This document shows positions 24,653 to 33,217 of a stretch of DNA of 64,000 nt, in pieces (the stretch's first letter is position 1; each line of letters starts with the position of its first letter). The stretch is from Candidatus Gastranaerophilales bacterium (GTDB taxonomy: Bacteria > Cyanobacteriota > Vampirovibrionia > Gastranaerophilales > Gastranaerophilaceae): contig JAFQHZ010000013.1 of the NCBI GenBank assembly GCA_017415185.1, positions 26,118 through 90,117 on the forward strand, given 5' to 3'. Position numbers and translations under genes: made by a program. Under the pieces are notes generated by a model. It was not told the origin of the DNA, made no database searches, and was given only the letters and a program-made list of their open reading frames with translations.

Positions 24653-26491
24653 TTAAATATTTGTAGCCAAACTTGGGGCAATAATAATGAATTGCCTAAT
24701 TAATTCTCTATCCCATTGAACGCCTGCGCCCATTTTTAAAATTTCGCAAGCTTTATAAACAGATAAACCCTTTCTATATGGTCTATCTGAAATTAAAGCA
24801 TGATAAGCGTCTGCAACCGCAACAATTTTGGCAGACAAAGGAATTTCATCCCCTTTTAACCCAAAAGGATATCCAGAACCATCAATATGTTCATGGTGAT
24901 ATTTAACCATTGGAATCAAATCATGAAGAGATTTATTAGGCATTAATACCTTATCAGCACCAATTGCAGGGTGTTGTTTCATAATTTTCCATTCTTCATC
25001 AGAAAGCATTGTTGGTTTTCTTAAAACGTGTTCAGGAATGCCGATTTTTCCAATATCATGCAATAGCGCACCGAGTTTAATTCGCTCTACTTCATTTGCA
25101 GGCAAATTAATCGCCCTTGCAAGAGCTTCAGCATATCTTGAAACCGCAGCAGAATGACCTTTTGTATATGTGTCTTTTGCATCGATTGTGCTCGCTAAAG
25201 AAGAGACAACATCAAGCAAATGTTCGTTTGAAATTATATTTTCATTATGGAATTGATTAATTAATTCTTCTTCAATATCGACACCAATTGAAGCATGTTT
25301 TTTGGTTAAAACTTGTGCAAAACATTTAAGCGCTTCATCATCCCAGAAATTATAATCGCTTGTTGCAACAATTTCAGACTGACCAGATTGATTTCTTTTG
25401 CTTTTTGCAATAAACAACGCTTGTTCTGCAAGAATTGTAAGTTTTTCTTGTTTATTTGTTGATTTTGGAAACATCGAAATACCGCAAGAAAATTTCAATT
25501 GACCCAAATCGTCAAACATTGTGCAAGCAAGGTTATAAAGCAAAAATTCACAAACATATTTTGCTTCAGATTCAGATGTATCTGGCATTATAATAGCGAT
25601 TTCATCCCCACCATAACGACCCAATATATCAGTGTTTCTTACATTTTTTTTGATTTTTAGCGCAACTTCTTTAATAACTTCATCACCCTTAGCATGTCCT
25701 AATTCGTTATTAATAGAAGAAATATCAGCAATATCAAGAATACAAAAAGCAAAAGTCTTGTTTGAATTTAGCGCTCTATCAATTTCTCTTGCCAAATCTT
25801 CTTGAAGCTTTTTATGATTTGAAAGCCCAGTTAAAGAATCGGCATCAGTATTTTTATCAACCAAATCGGAAAGCTGTCTGTTTTTGTAGAAAATTGCATA
25901 ATAATTAGCAATTAATTTATATATTTCAAACAACTGATTATTGTTATCAGAAAATACAGCAACACCAAGGCATTCCCCAAAAGCAACAAGAGGAATTATT
26001 GTTGTTGGCGTGTCAGATAAATAATTCATTTTTAAATAATGACAATCAGTTGTAAAAATTGCTTCTTTGGCTTTAAAAGCCCTAACAATGACATTATCTT
26101 CGTCAGACAACATAATTTTTGAATTATAAGAAGAGCCAGTTTTTTCAACAAGCTTAATATTAATATAATTAGAAGAATGATTAAAAATTCCAATTGCAAA
26201 GAAATCCAAATTTAATTTCATGCAAACTTGTTTGTGTATTGAATAAAACAATTCAACGGTATCAGTTTTCTTAACAAAAGCAGAATTAATTGCGCTGACA
26301 ATCTCCGGATAATTAATATCCGTCGTTTTTGCAAGCGAATACGCCCACCCGCCATAGAGTCTATTTGCGGAGGTTCTTGTATTAAGAGGCATAATTTTTG
26401 GTGTATCGATAGGATTTGAGATATTGTTGTTGATTATGCCGTCTTGTGAATGTTGCGAATTATTGTTGCTTTTAATTTTATTGTAATCCAC
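24653..26491 (-). CDS. GAF-GGDEF-HD-GYP cyclic-di-GMP signalling protein
   Basis: Cytosolic protein of 612 residues with both cyclic-di-GMP synthesis and degradation domains. GAF-like sensor about 60-210; diguanylate cyclase domain about 220-370 with RYGGDEIA (GGDEI in place of GGDEF); HD-GYP phosphodiesterase about 420-600 with GHSAAVSRYAEAL, LLHDIGKIGIPEHVL, KYHHEHIDGSGYP and DAYHALISDRPYRKG, all key residues present. I chose GTG at 26491, which has AAAGG 7 bases upstream; TTG at 26497 is too close to it. Likely adjusts c-di-GMP in response to a small ligand. Alone between the sigma-like gene and the DUF167 gene. Confidence 0.9.
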   Translation of the reverse strand: MDYNKIKSNNNSQHSQDGIINNNISNPIDTPKIMPLNTRTSANRLYGGWAYSLAKTTDINYPEIVSAINSAFVKKTDTVELFYSIHKQVCMKLNLDFFAIGIFNHSSNYINIKLVEKTGSSYNSKIMLSDEDNVIVRAFKAKEAIFTTDCHYLKMNYLSDTPTTIIPLVAFGECLGVAVFSDNNNQLFEIYKLIANYYAIFYKNRQLSDLVDKNTDADSLTGLSNHKKLQEDLAREIDRALNSNKTFAFCILDIADISSINNELGHAKGDEVIKEVALKIKKNVRNTDILGRYGGDEIAIIMPDTSESEAKYVCEFLLYNLACTMFDDLGQLKFSCGISMFPKSTNKQEKLTILAEQALFIAKSKRNQSGQSEIVATSDYNFWDDEALKCFAQVLTKKHASIGVDIEEELINQFHNENIISNEHLLDVVSSLASTIDAKDTYTKGHSAAVSRYAEALARAINLPANEVERIKLGALLHDIGKIGIPEHVLRKPTMLSDEEWKIMKQHPAIGADKVLMPNKSLHDLIPMVKYHHEHIDGSGYPFGLKGDEIPLSAKIVAVADAYHALISDRPYRKGLSVYKACEILKMGAGVQWDRELIRQFIIIAPSLATNI

Positions 26492-26592
26492 ACACAAACC
26501 TTTCCGTGAATAACATTTTTAATAAACCCTCTGAATAAAAAAAATGTTAATATTTTTTTATTTTATTATCTTTTTTTACATTTCTTAGCATT

Positions 26593-26862
26593 TCATTGAA
26601 CAACCTTAATTGTTTTTATAGAAGATTTTTCTCCAATAACAATTGAAATTTTTGATTTTGGAATTTTTAAAATTTCAGAAAGATATTCAATAATTGCTTT
26701 GTTTGCCTTGCCTTCAACCGCTCTTGCAGTGATTTTTATTTTAATAAATTCATCGCCAAAATCGATTAAATTAATTTTCGAATTAGCAACAACCTTTATT
26801 TTAAACTTATATCCATCAACACTATTAATCTTTTCTTTTAATTCATCGATATTTTTAGGCAT
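26593..26862 (-). CDS. DUF167/YggU family protein
   Basis: Small αβ protein of 89 residues. FKIKVVANSKINLI, IKIKITARAVEGKANKAIIEYL and KISIVIGEKSSIKTIKV match the three conserved blocks of DUF167, a widespread family without an agreed function. ATG at 26862 is preferred over TTG at 26874; the ribosome site is weak. Divergent from rsh. Confidence 0.85.
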   Translation of the reverse strand: MPKNIDELKEKINSVDGYKFKIKVVANSKINLIDFGDEFIKIKITARAVEGKANKAIIEYLSEILKIPKSKISIVIGEKSSIKTIKVVQ

Positions 26863-26951
26863 TATATTTACCAAATTTAATCAAAATACAACATTTAATA
26901 TACCCCAAAAATGCAATAACATGTATAATATAAATAATATTTTGGTGAATT

Positions 26952-29177
26952 ATGACATATCAAAAAATTTTTGAAGAAATAAAAGAGGAATTACACGCTC
27001 AAAAAAGAAAAAATAAAGATATTGAGCAAATTGAGGCTGCCTACAATTGGGCAAAAAACCTTCATGAAGGACAATTTAGAATTTCTCAAGAACCATACAT
27101 AATTCATCCTTTAGAAGTTGCAAAAATTCTTGTAAATTTGAAATTTGACAAAAGCACAATAATAGCGGCTTTTTTGCATGATATTTTAGAAGACACCAAC
27201 ACAAGCGCCGAAGAAATGGAAGAAAAATTCGGAAAAGATGTCTTAAATTTGGTTCAAGGCGTAACCAAATTAAGCAAATATCAATTCAAATCAAAAGAAG
27301 AACGACAAGCCGAAAACTTCAGAAGAATGCTTATTGCAATGGCTCAAGATATAAGAGTTGTTGTTTTAAAATTAGCAGACAGACTTCACAATATGCGAAC
27401 TTTGTCTTTTATGACAACAAATAAGCAGAAAAAAATTGCCCAAGAAACAATGGATATTTTTGCTCCTTTAGCAAATCGCCTTGGGATGGGAAAAATTAAA
27501 GCAGAACTTGAAGATTTATCTTTAAGATATTTAAATCCTGAAAAATATTATGAAATTGCAAAACTTGTGGCAGAAACAAAAACCATGAGAGATTCAACGG
27601 TTAATGCTTTAATTGATATAATCACAAAAGAGCTTGATAAATCAAAATTAAAAGCAACAATTAAAGGCAGAGCAAAGCATTATTATTCAATCTATAACAA
27701 AATGAAACGCCTAAACGTAACATTTGACCAACTTTATGACATTACAGCGGTTCGTGTAATTGTCGAAAACGAAAGAGAATGTTATCAAGTTTTAGGAATA
27801 ATTCACCAATTATTCAAACCAATCCCTGGAAGATTTAAAGATTATATTGCTATGCCAAAAGGCAATATGTATCGCTCTTTACACACTTCTGTTATCGGAA
27901 CAAAAAATAAACCCGTTGAAATTCAAATTAGAACCAGAGAAATGCACGAAATTGCAGAATATGGGGTTGCTGCGCACTGGAGATATAAAGAATCAGGCTC
28001 AATTAAAGCAAATAACAAGCAAGATGTGCAATTTTCTTGGATGAGAAAAGTAATGGAGCTTGATAACGAATCTTCAAACACACAGGATTTCGTTGAAAGC
28101 GTTAAATTAGATATCTTTAATGACCAAATTTTTGCTTTCACTCCAAACGGAGACGTTTTCGATCTTCCGCAAAATTCAACTCCTGTCGATTTTGCATACA
28201 GAATTCATACAGAAGTTGGCCACAAAACAGTTGGCGCACTAATCAATGGAAGAATTGCTCAATTAGATACAAAATTAAAAAATGGCGATATCGTTGAAAT
28301 TTTAACTTCGAAACAATATATGCCAAAAATTGATTGGTTAAGTTTTGTTGTAACAAAAAATGCCAGCTCAAAAATTCGCCAATGGTTCAAAAAATTCAAC
28401 CGTGAAGATAACATCCAAATCGGAAAAACTAATCTTGAAATTGAATTAACCAAAGCATGTTTTGATGATTTCACAAAAACAGGCTTGATTGACAAAGCTG
28501 CAAAAGAAATGAATTACAAATCTTCTGATGATTTATTTGCAGCAATTGGTTATGGCGAAACAACAATTCACAAAGTTTTAAACACTCTTAAACGATATGA
28601 ACCGCCAAAAACCGATGAAGAACTTGCAAAAGCGCAAACTCAAGCACCAAGCAAAAAAACAAAAAGCAAAAAGAATGACATTATCGGACTTGAAGGATTA
28701 TTATGGTCTTTGGCAAAATGCTGTTCTCCAATTCCAGGAGAGCCAATCACAGGCGTAATCACACGCTCTAAAGGCGTTAGCGTTCATAGGCTCGATTGCA
28801 AATGTCTTTATAATATTGAACCAGAAAGAATGATGGATATATCTTGGGCAGATGGCGCCACTAAAACAAGCTATATTGCGCATATTAGAATCGAATGCCA
28901 AGATAGAGTCGGAATGCTTCGAGATGTCATAATGAAAACTGGTGATTTGGGAATTAATATTATATATTCAAACACATATCTAAAAGGTAGAAAATTTGGA
29001 ATTATTGACCTAGGCATTGAACTTGATAACATTGAAACTCTTAAAAAAGTTATTCTTGGAATTCAAGCAATACCAGATGTTTGTTCAGTTAGAAGACTAC
29101 AACAAAAAGAAAATCTCAACCAGCCAAAACCAAACAAGAAAAAGAAAAATAAACCAACCCAAAAGGATTCAAAATAA
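26952..29177 (+). CDS. Bifunctional (p)ppGpp synthetase/hydrolase (Rel/SpoT homologue)
   Basis: Controls the stringent response by making and degrading (p)ppGpp. 741 residues: hydrolase HD domain (YIIHPLEVA, AAFLHDILEDT, KLADRLHNMRTL), synthetase domain (VRVIVENERECY, RFKDYIAMPKGNMYRSLH), TGS domain (IFAFTPNGDVFDLPQNSTPV) and a C-terminal ACT domain (ECQDRVGMLRDVIMKT). The HD residues are intact and the synthetase loop reads RFKD, the form found in bifunctional enzymes rather than RelA. A Lys-rich tail of about 25 residues is extra. GGTG precedes the ATG. ribF begins on its stop codon, so the two form an operon. Confidence 0.95.
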   Translation: MTYQKIFEEIKEELHAQKRKNKDIEQIEAAYNWAKNLHEGQFRISQEPYIIHPLEVAKILVNLKFDKSTIIAAFLHDILEDTNTSAEEMEEKFGKDVLNLVQGVTKLSKYQFKSKEERQAENFRRMLIAMAQDIRVVVLKLADRLHNMRTLSFMTTNKQKKIAQETMDIFAPLANRLGMGKIKAELEDLSLRYLNPEKYYEIAKLVAETKTMRDSTVNALIDIITKELDKSKLKATIKGRAKHYYSIYNKMKRLNVTFDQLYDITAVRVIVENERECYQVLGIIHQLFKPIPGRFKDYIAMPKGNMYRSLHTSVIGTKNKPVEIQIRTREMHEIAEYGVAAHWRYKESGSIKANNKQDVQFSWMRKVMELDNESSNTQDFVESVKLDIFNDQIFAFTPNGDVFDLPQNSTPVDFAYRIHTEVGHKTVGALINGRIAQLDTKLKNGDIVEILTSKQYMPKIDWLSFVVTKNASSKIRQWFKKFNREDNIQIGKTNLEIELTKACFDDFTKTGLIDKAAKEMNYKSSDDLFAAIGYGETTIHKVLNTLKRYEPPKTDEELAKAQTQAPSKKTKSKKNDIIGLEGLLWSLAKCCSPIPGEPITGVITRSKGVSVHRLDCKCLYNIEPERMMDISWADGATKTSYIAHIRIECQDRVGMLRDVIMKTGDLGINIIYSNTYLKGRKFGIIDLGIELDNIETLKKVILGIQAIPDVCSVRRLQQKENLNQPKPNKKKKNKPTQKDSK

Positions 29178-30097
29178 TGGAAGTTTTTCATGAAATAAAT
29201 GAAAATAAAAAACTAGCAATTGCGCTAGGATATTTTGATGGAATTCATATTGGTCACAAAAAAATCATAAATCAACTTGTTCAACAAGCTAAAGCAAAAG
29301 GAATAAAAAGCGCAATAATAACTTTCGACAAAAATCCTGCCGATTATTTTAACGAAGAAGCAACTCCAAATATTCAAACTTACAAAGATAGACAAATTAT
29401 CTTAAGCTCTCTTGGAGTAGATTTCATTTATGAACTTGATTTTGAAAAATATAAAGATTTAACAGCACATGACTATATTAGCAATGTTTTAGTTAAAAAC
29501 TTTGAACCTGAAATTATAATCGTAGGCTATAATCATAGCTTTGGAAAAAATAGAGGTGGGTCTCCTGCGCTATTAAAAGAGTTTTCATCAAAATATAACT
29601 ACGAATGCATTGTTGTACCAGAGCAAAAATATCAAGATAAAGAAGAAGTTAGTTCAACTCAAATTAGAAAAAGAATACAATATGGGCATTTAAACGCTGT
29701 TAAAGCGCTTTTGGGAAGATATTTTTCAGTAAGAAACTCGGTTATTAAAGGTGACAAAGTCGCAAGAGCTCTTGGTTATCCAACTGCAAATTTAGTTTGG
29801 CCAAGCTCAATGGCAAAATTGCCATACGGAGTATATTTTGGATATGTTCAAACTGGCGCAAAAATGCACCATGCGCTTATTTCTTGGGGAACAAAACCAA
29901 CTTTAAGCAATTCTAAAAATGAAATTTTAGAAGCACATCTTTACGATTTCAACGAAAATTTATATGGAAAAATTATCAAAGTTATCTTTGCTAAAAAATT
30001 AAGAGACGAAGAAAACTTCGGCAATATCCGAGTTTTAGCAACCCAATTACAAAAAGATTATTCTGCATTTGAAAAATGGGTAAAATCATCGAAATAA
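29177..30097 (+). CDS. ribF: Riboflavin kinase / FAD synthetase
   Basis: Bifunctional cytosolic enzyme of 306 residues that phosphorylates riboflavin to FMN and adenylates FMN to FAD. The N-terminal FMN adenylyltransferase shows ALGYFDGIHIGHKKII (nucleotidyltransferase HxGH) and VGYNHSFGKNRGG; the C-terminal flavokinase begins at GDKVARALGYPTANL and YGVYFGYV. The ATG overlaps the rsh stop by one base. No FMN riboswitch is seen. After it, 30098-30394 holds no gene: it is AT-rich with a terminator at 30241 and the promoter region of the next operon. Confidence 0.95.
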   Translation: MEVFHEINENKKLAIALGYFDGIHIGHKKIINQLVQQAKAKGIKSAIITFDKNPADYFNEEATPNIQTYKDRQIILSSLGVDFIYELDFEKYKDLTAHDYISNVLVKNFEPEIIIVGYNHSFGKNRGGSPALLKEFSSKYNYECIVVPEQKYQDKEEVSSTQIRKRIQYGHLNAVKALLGRYFSVRNSVIKGDKVARALGYPTANLVWPSSMAKLPYGVYFGYVQTGAKMHHALISWGTKPTLSNSKNEILEAHLYDFNENLYGKIIKVIFAKKLRDEENFGNIRVLATQLQKDYSAFEKWVKSSK

Positions 30098-30240
30098 CAA
30101 AAATACAAGCGCTACCATTCCATAATAATAAAGCATTAAATATAATATTTTTCTTGAACTAACCATATCAAAACAATAAAACAACTTGTTAATTTTTAAA
30201 TTACCCAAATCGAGAATGTTAATTTTTATTAGCATTAACC

Positions 30241-30269
30241 CACAAAAATATTTGTGATTTTTGTTTTTT
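30241..30269 (+). terminator. Intrinsic terminator after rsh-ribF
   Basis: Stem CACAAA / TTTGTG with loop AATA and a long T-rich tail, 143 bases after the ribF stop. The rest of the 297-base interval shows only an imperfect AATGTTAAT...ATTAGCATT inverted repeat just before it. Confidence 0.6.
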
Positions 30270-30394
30270 GTGGTAATATCTTCTTCGCTGCAAAATCTGT
30301 ATTGTAAAGATTTTGAAAATACCGGTTACAAACTAGCAAAAAAATAAAATTACTTGTTTTTATTAACTTGTGTTTTATGTGAGGAAGTGTCTTA

Positions 30395-31447
30395 ATGAAA
30401 CTAACTGCCGTAAATAATAGACAAATTAGGCAAAACAACAATAACAACAAACAAAATAGTCGAAACATTCAATTTAAGGGTTTAACGGATACCCTTATTA
30501 AAACTTGGGAAATAATTGATAGCAGCCGTGGCATTCAATTCACGGTTGAAGACATGCTTGGAACAAATATTCCAAGAACATATTCTGGTGCAATGTCTGG
30601 TTATGAATATTCACACGAAATTAACTGGCCATATTTATGGCAAGAAGGCATTCGTGAATTTTTAACTGGACCAACTATGACTTGTGCCCCAATAGCGCTT
30701 TTAGCATTGATTACAAAAAAATCAGGCAAAACTGCCAATACTCACAAAGAAAACATTGTAAATTTATCATATCTTGCAAACAATATTAAACAAAAAGAAG
30801 GATTAGACGCTGAAACTTTCACTAATACTTTTGTAAAAGATGTTGTAAAAGATGCAATTTCTAAAACAACACAAACAGAAGCAGTAAACGAAGATGTTGA
30901 TGCACTAACCGAGTTAATTGTTGAATACGCAAAACAAACAAAAACAGAAAAAGAAGAACATGGATTTAAAGCTTTTGTTTCAAAAATAAAAGGATTTTTC
31001 GACAGAAAAACAAGAATGGAAAACAAAGCCAAAAAAGAAAGCATCAAAGAAGCTCTTGAAAAAACTCAAGAAAAATTTGAAGAAATAATTAAAACTAGAA
31101 AACAAAGCTTCGACGACACCGATTTTGGAGTTGTTAAATATTCAATAAATGAATCCGAAACAGGAGCGCAAAGCTTCAAAAACTATGTTAAATATATCAG
31201 CGCATACGCTGAAGACTATACAAAAGCAAACAAAGCTGATGATGGCATAATTAATTTAGCCACAGAAGCAATCGACAAATTCAGAAATGTTTGGACAATG
31301 AAACGTCTTGGAACAATTGGTGCATTAATATTTGGCACAGGTTTCATCATGTCTTTCATTCCAAAATTATACACTTTGGCTTCCGGCGGAGTTAATCCTG
31401 GCGGCAAAGCAATATATGACGAAGCAGCAAAAAGGGAGGGTAAATAA
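30395..31447 (+). CDS. Hypothetical membrane-associated protein (lineage family), first of pair
   Basis: Unrecognised protein of 350 residues, GAGGAAG upstream. N-terminus MKLTAVNNRQIRQ, an Asn-run, then NIQFKGL, an F-K-G motif before the folded part. Middle of the protein is Lys/Glu-rich helix (residues 125-230); hydrophobic segments lie at about 90-105 (TMTCAPIALLALIT) and 300-325 (LGTIGALIFGTGFIMSFIP), followed by a short tail. Its stop codon overlaps the next start by one base, so the two are translationally coupled. A structural or secreted membrane-interacting protein is possible; no family recognised. Confidence 0.75.
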   Translation: MKLTAVNNRQIRQNNNNNKQNSRNIQFKGLTDTLIKTWEIIDSSRGIQFTVEDMLGTNIPRTYSGAMSGYEYSHEINWPYLWQEGIREFLTGPTMTCAPIALLALITKKSGKTANTHKENIVNLSYLANNIKQKEGLDAETFTNTFVKDVVKDAISKTTQTEAVNEDVDALTELIVEYAKQTKTEKEEHGFKAFVSKIKGFFDRKTRMENKAKKESIKEALEKTQEKFEEIIKTRKQSFDDTDFGVVKYSINESETGAQSFKNYVKYISAYAEDYTKANKADDGIINLATEAIDKFRNVWTMKRLGTIGALIFGTGFIMSFIPKLYTLASGGVNPGGKAIYDEAAKREGK

Positions 31448-32493
31448 TGAATATTTCAAAAATTACTCAACCTATTGCAAAATTCATGCCAAAAGCAGGA
31501 GAAGCCGTAAACGGAAATTCAAAAGTAGCAAAAACATTTTCAAAAGGACTTAAATTATTCGAACCAAACGGCGCCGATAATTCCTTTTTTGGGCTTGCTA
31601 CAATCATGAGCTGTTTTGTTGTAATTCCAAGAATTAAATCAGCGTTAAAAAGAAATCCTGAAAACAAAGAAGCGACAATGGATGAAATTAAAGAAATTTT
31701 ATTCAGAGACCTTCAAACAATTGCAATCATTCTATTTGGCTTAAAGTCAATGAACGCTCTTGTTTCAAATTTGGCAACAAAAATCACAAAAATTCCAATG
31801 GTAAAAAATCCATACAAAAAGGTTTTTGCAAAAGACGCTGGAGATTTTGTTCAAAGAGGCAAAAATTTCTTATCAAATATAGTTTCAACAATAAGCCCTC
31901 TATCAAAAGCAACACGCTCAATGGGTTCAGAAGATGTTGAAAAATTATACATGAATCATCCAAACAGAGATAGCGTAATAAAACTTTTAAACAGCATTGA
32001 GAAAAAAGGCGGCGAAAAAGAAGCAGTATTTGAAAAAATCACAAAATCAGCTATTGATTCAATGGATAATAAAATTGCTTTCCAAAGAAAAATGGGTCAA
32101 TACGAAAATGGAGTTTTAAGCACTCAAGGCGAAATCGACAAACTTGCAGCAAAGAAAGACTTCTTCAAAAATCTTACTCTAGAGCGTTTCATGAGCGAAG
32201 AAGCACTAGACGAAGATTGCACAAAAGAATTGCTTAGCGCATTGAGCGACAAAGAAACAAATGCGCTTGCAAAAAGCGTAAACGGCTTAAATTCATATCT
32301 TAAAACAGCAGCGCTAGGCGTTGAAGTTGGATATCTTGGCTTTGGCTTACCAGCCTTGAATCAAAAACGTCTTGAGAAAAAATATTTAGGCGAAAAACCA
32401 ATCGGAGAACAAAGAGGCGACACATTTAGCCCAGTAAACGACAGATTGGTTAAAGCTCAAGAAATCAAACTTTACAGCAACTTTATGAAATAA
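31447..32493 (+). CDS. Hypothetical membrane-associated protein (lineage family), second of pair
   Basis: Unrecognised 348-residue protein overlapping the previous gene, with GGGAGGG upstream. The N-terminus MNISKITQPIAKFMPKAG shares its first seven residues with the sigma-like protein at 24593. Hydrophobic segments are near 50-65 (FFGLATIMSCFVVIP), 95-112 (LQTIAIILFGLKSMNAL) and 280-300 (YLKTAALGVEVGYLGFGLP). The region 150-260 is helical and highly charged. Its order and layout match 14034-15335 with 30395-31447, as if these genes evolved from a common set. Function unknown. Confidence 0.75.
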   Translation: MNISKITQPIAKFMPKAGEAVNGNSKVAKTFSKGLKLFEPNGADNSFFGLATIMSCFVVIPRIKSALKRNPENKEATMDEIKEILFRDLQTIAIILFGLKSMNALVSNLATKITKIPMVKNPYKKVFAKDAGDFVQRGKNFLSNIVSTISPLSKATRSMGSEDVEKLYMNHPNRDSVIKLLNSIEKKGGEKEAVFEKITKSAIDSMDNKIAFQRKMGQYENGVLSTQGEIDKLAAKKDFFKNLTLERFMSEEALDEDCTKELLSALSDKETNALAKSVNGLNSYLKTAALGVEVGYLGFGLPALNQKRLEKKYLGEKPIGEQRGDTFSPVNDRLVKAQEIKLYSNFMK

Positions 32494-32512
32494 TATTTAA
32501 CAAATTTGAAAT

Positions 32513-32554
32513 AAAATCTCCAATCAATTACACTTAAAAAAGATTGGAGATTTT
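32513..32554 (+). promoter_or_regulatory. Hairpin covering the dedA ribosome binding site
   Basis: Perfect 13-bp stem AAAATCTCCAATC / GATTGGAGATTTT with a 16-nt loop. The second arm holds the dedA Shine-Dalgarno GGAG (32546-32549) and ends directly at the ATG. It may also terminate the upstream operon. Confidence 0.7.
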
Positions 32555-33175
32555 ATGATTAATGAAATAATTATGGCAGTGGTTAGTTGGATTGAAAGCG
32601 TTATTAACCACATGGGCCCTTGGGGAGTTGCACTTTTAATGGCGATTGAATCTTGCAATATTCCATTGCCTTCGGAAGCAATTTTACCTTTTGCAGGATA
32701 TTTGGTTACAAAAGGAACATTTTCGATTCATACAGCAGCGCTTTTTGGTGCAATTGGCTGTGTTTTAGGTTCAATTCCTTCGTATTATCTTGGTTATTTT
32801 GGAGGAAGAAAATTCATTGAAAAATATGGAAAATATTTTTTAATTTCACACCATGATTTAGAAATTGCAGACAAATGGGTTGAAAAATATGGCGATTGGT
32901 CATTCTTTATTTGCAGAATGCTCCCAGTTGTTCGAACTTTCATTTCGCTACCCGCAGGCATTTTAAAAGCCAAAAAAAGAACATTTTTTATATATACATT
33001 TGTTGGTTCTTTGATTTGGAGCTATTTGCTTGTTTGGGTTGGCGTTAAAATGGGAGAAAACACGCAAGCCCTTAAACACATTTGGCATAAATTTGATGCT
33101 ATAATTATAATTGCTTGCTTAATTTTAGGCGGAATTTATATTTATCACCACGTTAAAAAATTAAAAGAATCATAG
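32555..33175 (+). CDS. DedA-family membrane protein
   Basis: Inner-membrane protein of 206 residues, DedA (VTT domain) family, implicated in undecaprenyl phosphate or phospholipid flipping and membrane homeostasis. WGVALLMAIESCNIPLPSE carries the conserved Glu and Pro of the re-entrant loop; GYLVTKG, GSIPSYYLGYFGG, FFICRMLPVVRTFISLPAG and a C-terminal helix complete the fold, with the Arg residues of the family present. The start codon follows directly on a 13-bp hairpin containing its ribosome site, so translation is probably gated. Separate from the next gene. Confidence 0.92.
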   Translation: MINEIIMAVVSWIESVINHMGPWGVALLMAIESCNIPLPSEAILPFAGYLVTKGTFSIHTAALFGAIGCVLGSIPSYYLGYFGGRKFIEKYGKYFLISHHDLEIADKWVEKYGDWSFFICRMLPVVRTFISLPAGILKAKKRTFFIYTFVGSLIWSYLLVWVGVKMGENTQALKHIWHKFDAIIIIACLILGGIYIYHHVKKLKES

Positions 33176-33217
33176 GCAAATTTAAAGCTTTAGAGGTTTT
33201 TTAAAATTACCTCAACT

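Noticed and set aside
26512..26546. Inverted repeat AACATTTTT / AAAAATGTT between the DUF167 and GGDEF genes.
   Set aside because: Pure A/T arms with long loop and no T tract on the gene strand; expected by chance in this composition.
30235..30468. Minus-strand ORF with a very hydrophobic start, like a signal peptide.
   Set aside because: Its Leu/Phe run is the complement of an Asn-codon repeat in the real plus-strand gene at 30395, and it lacks a ribosome site.
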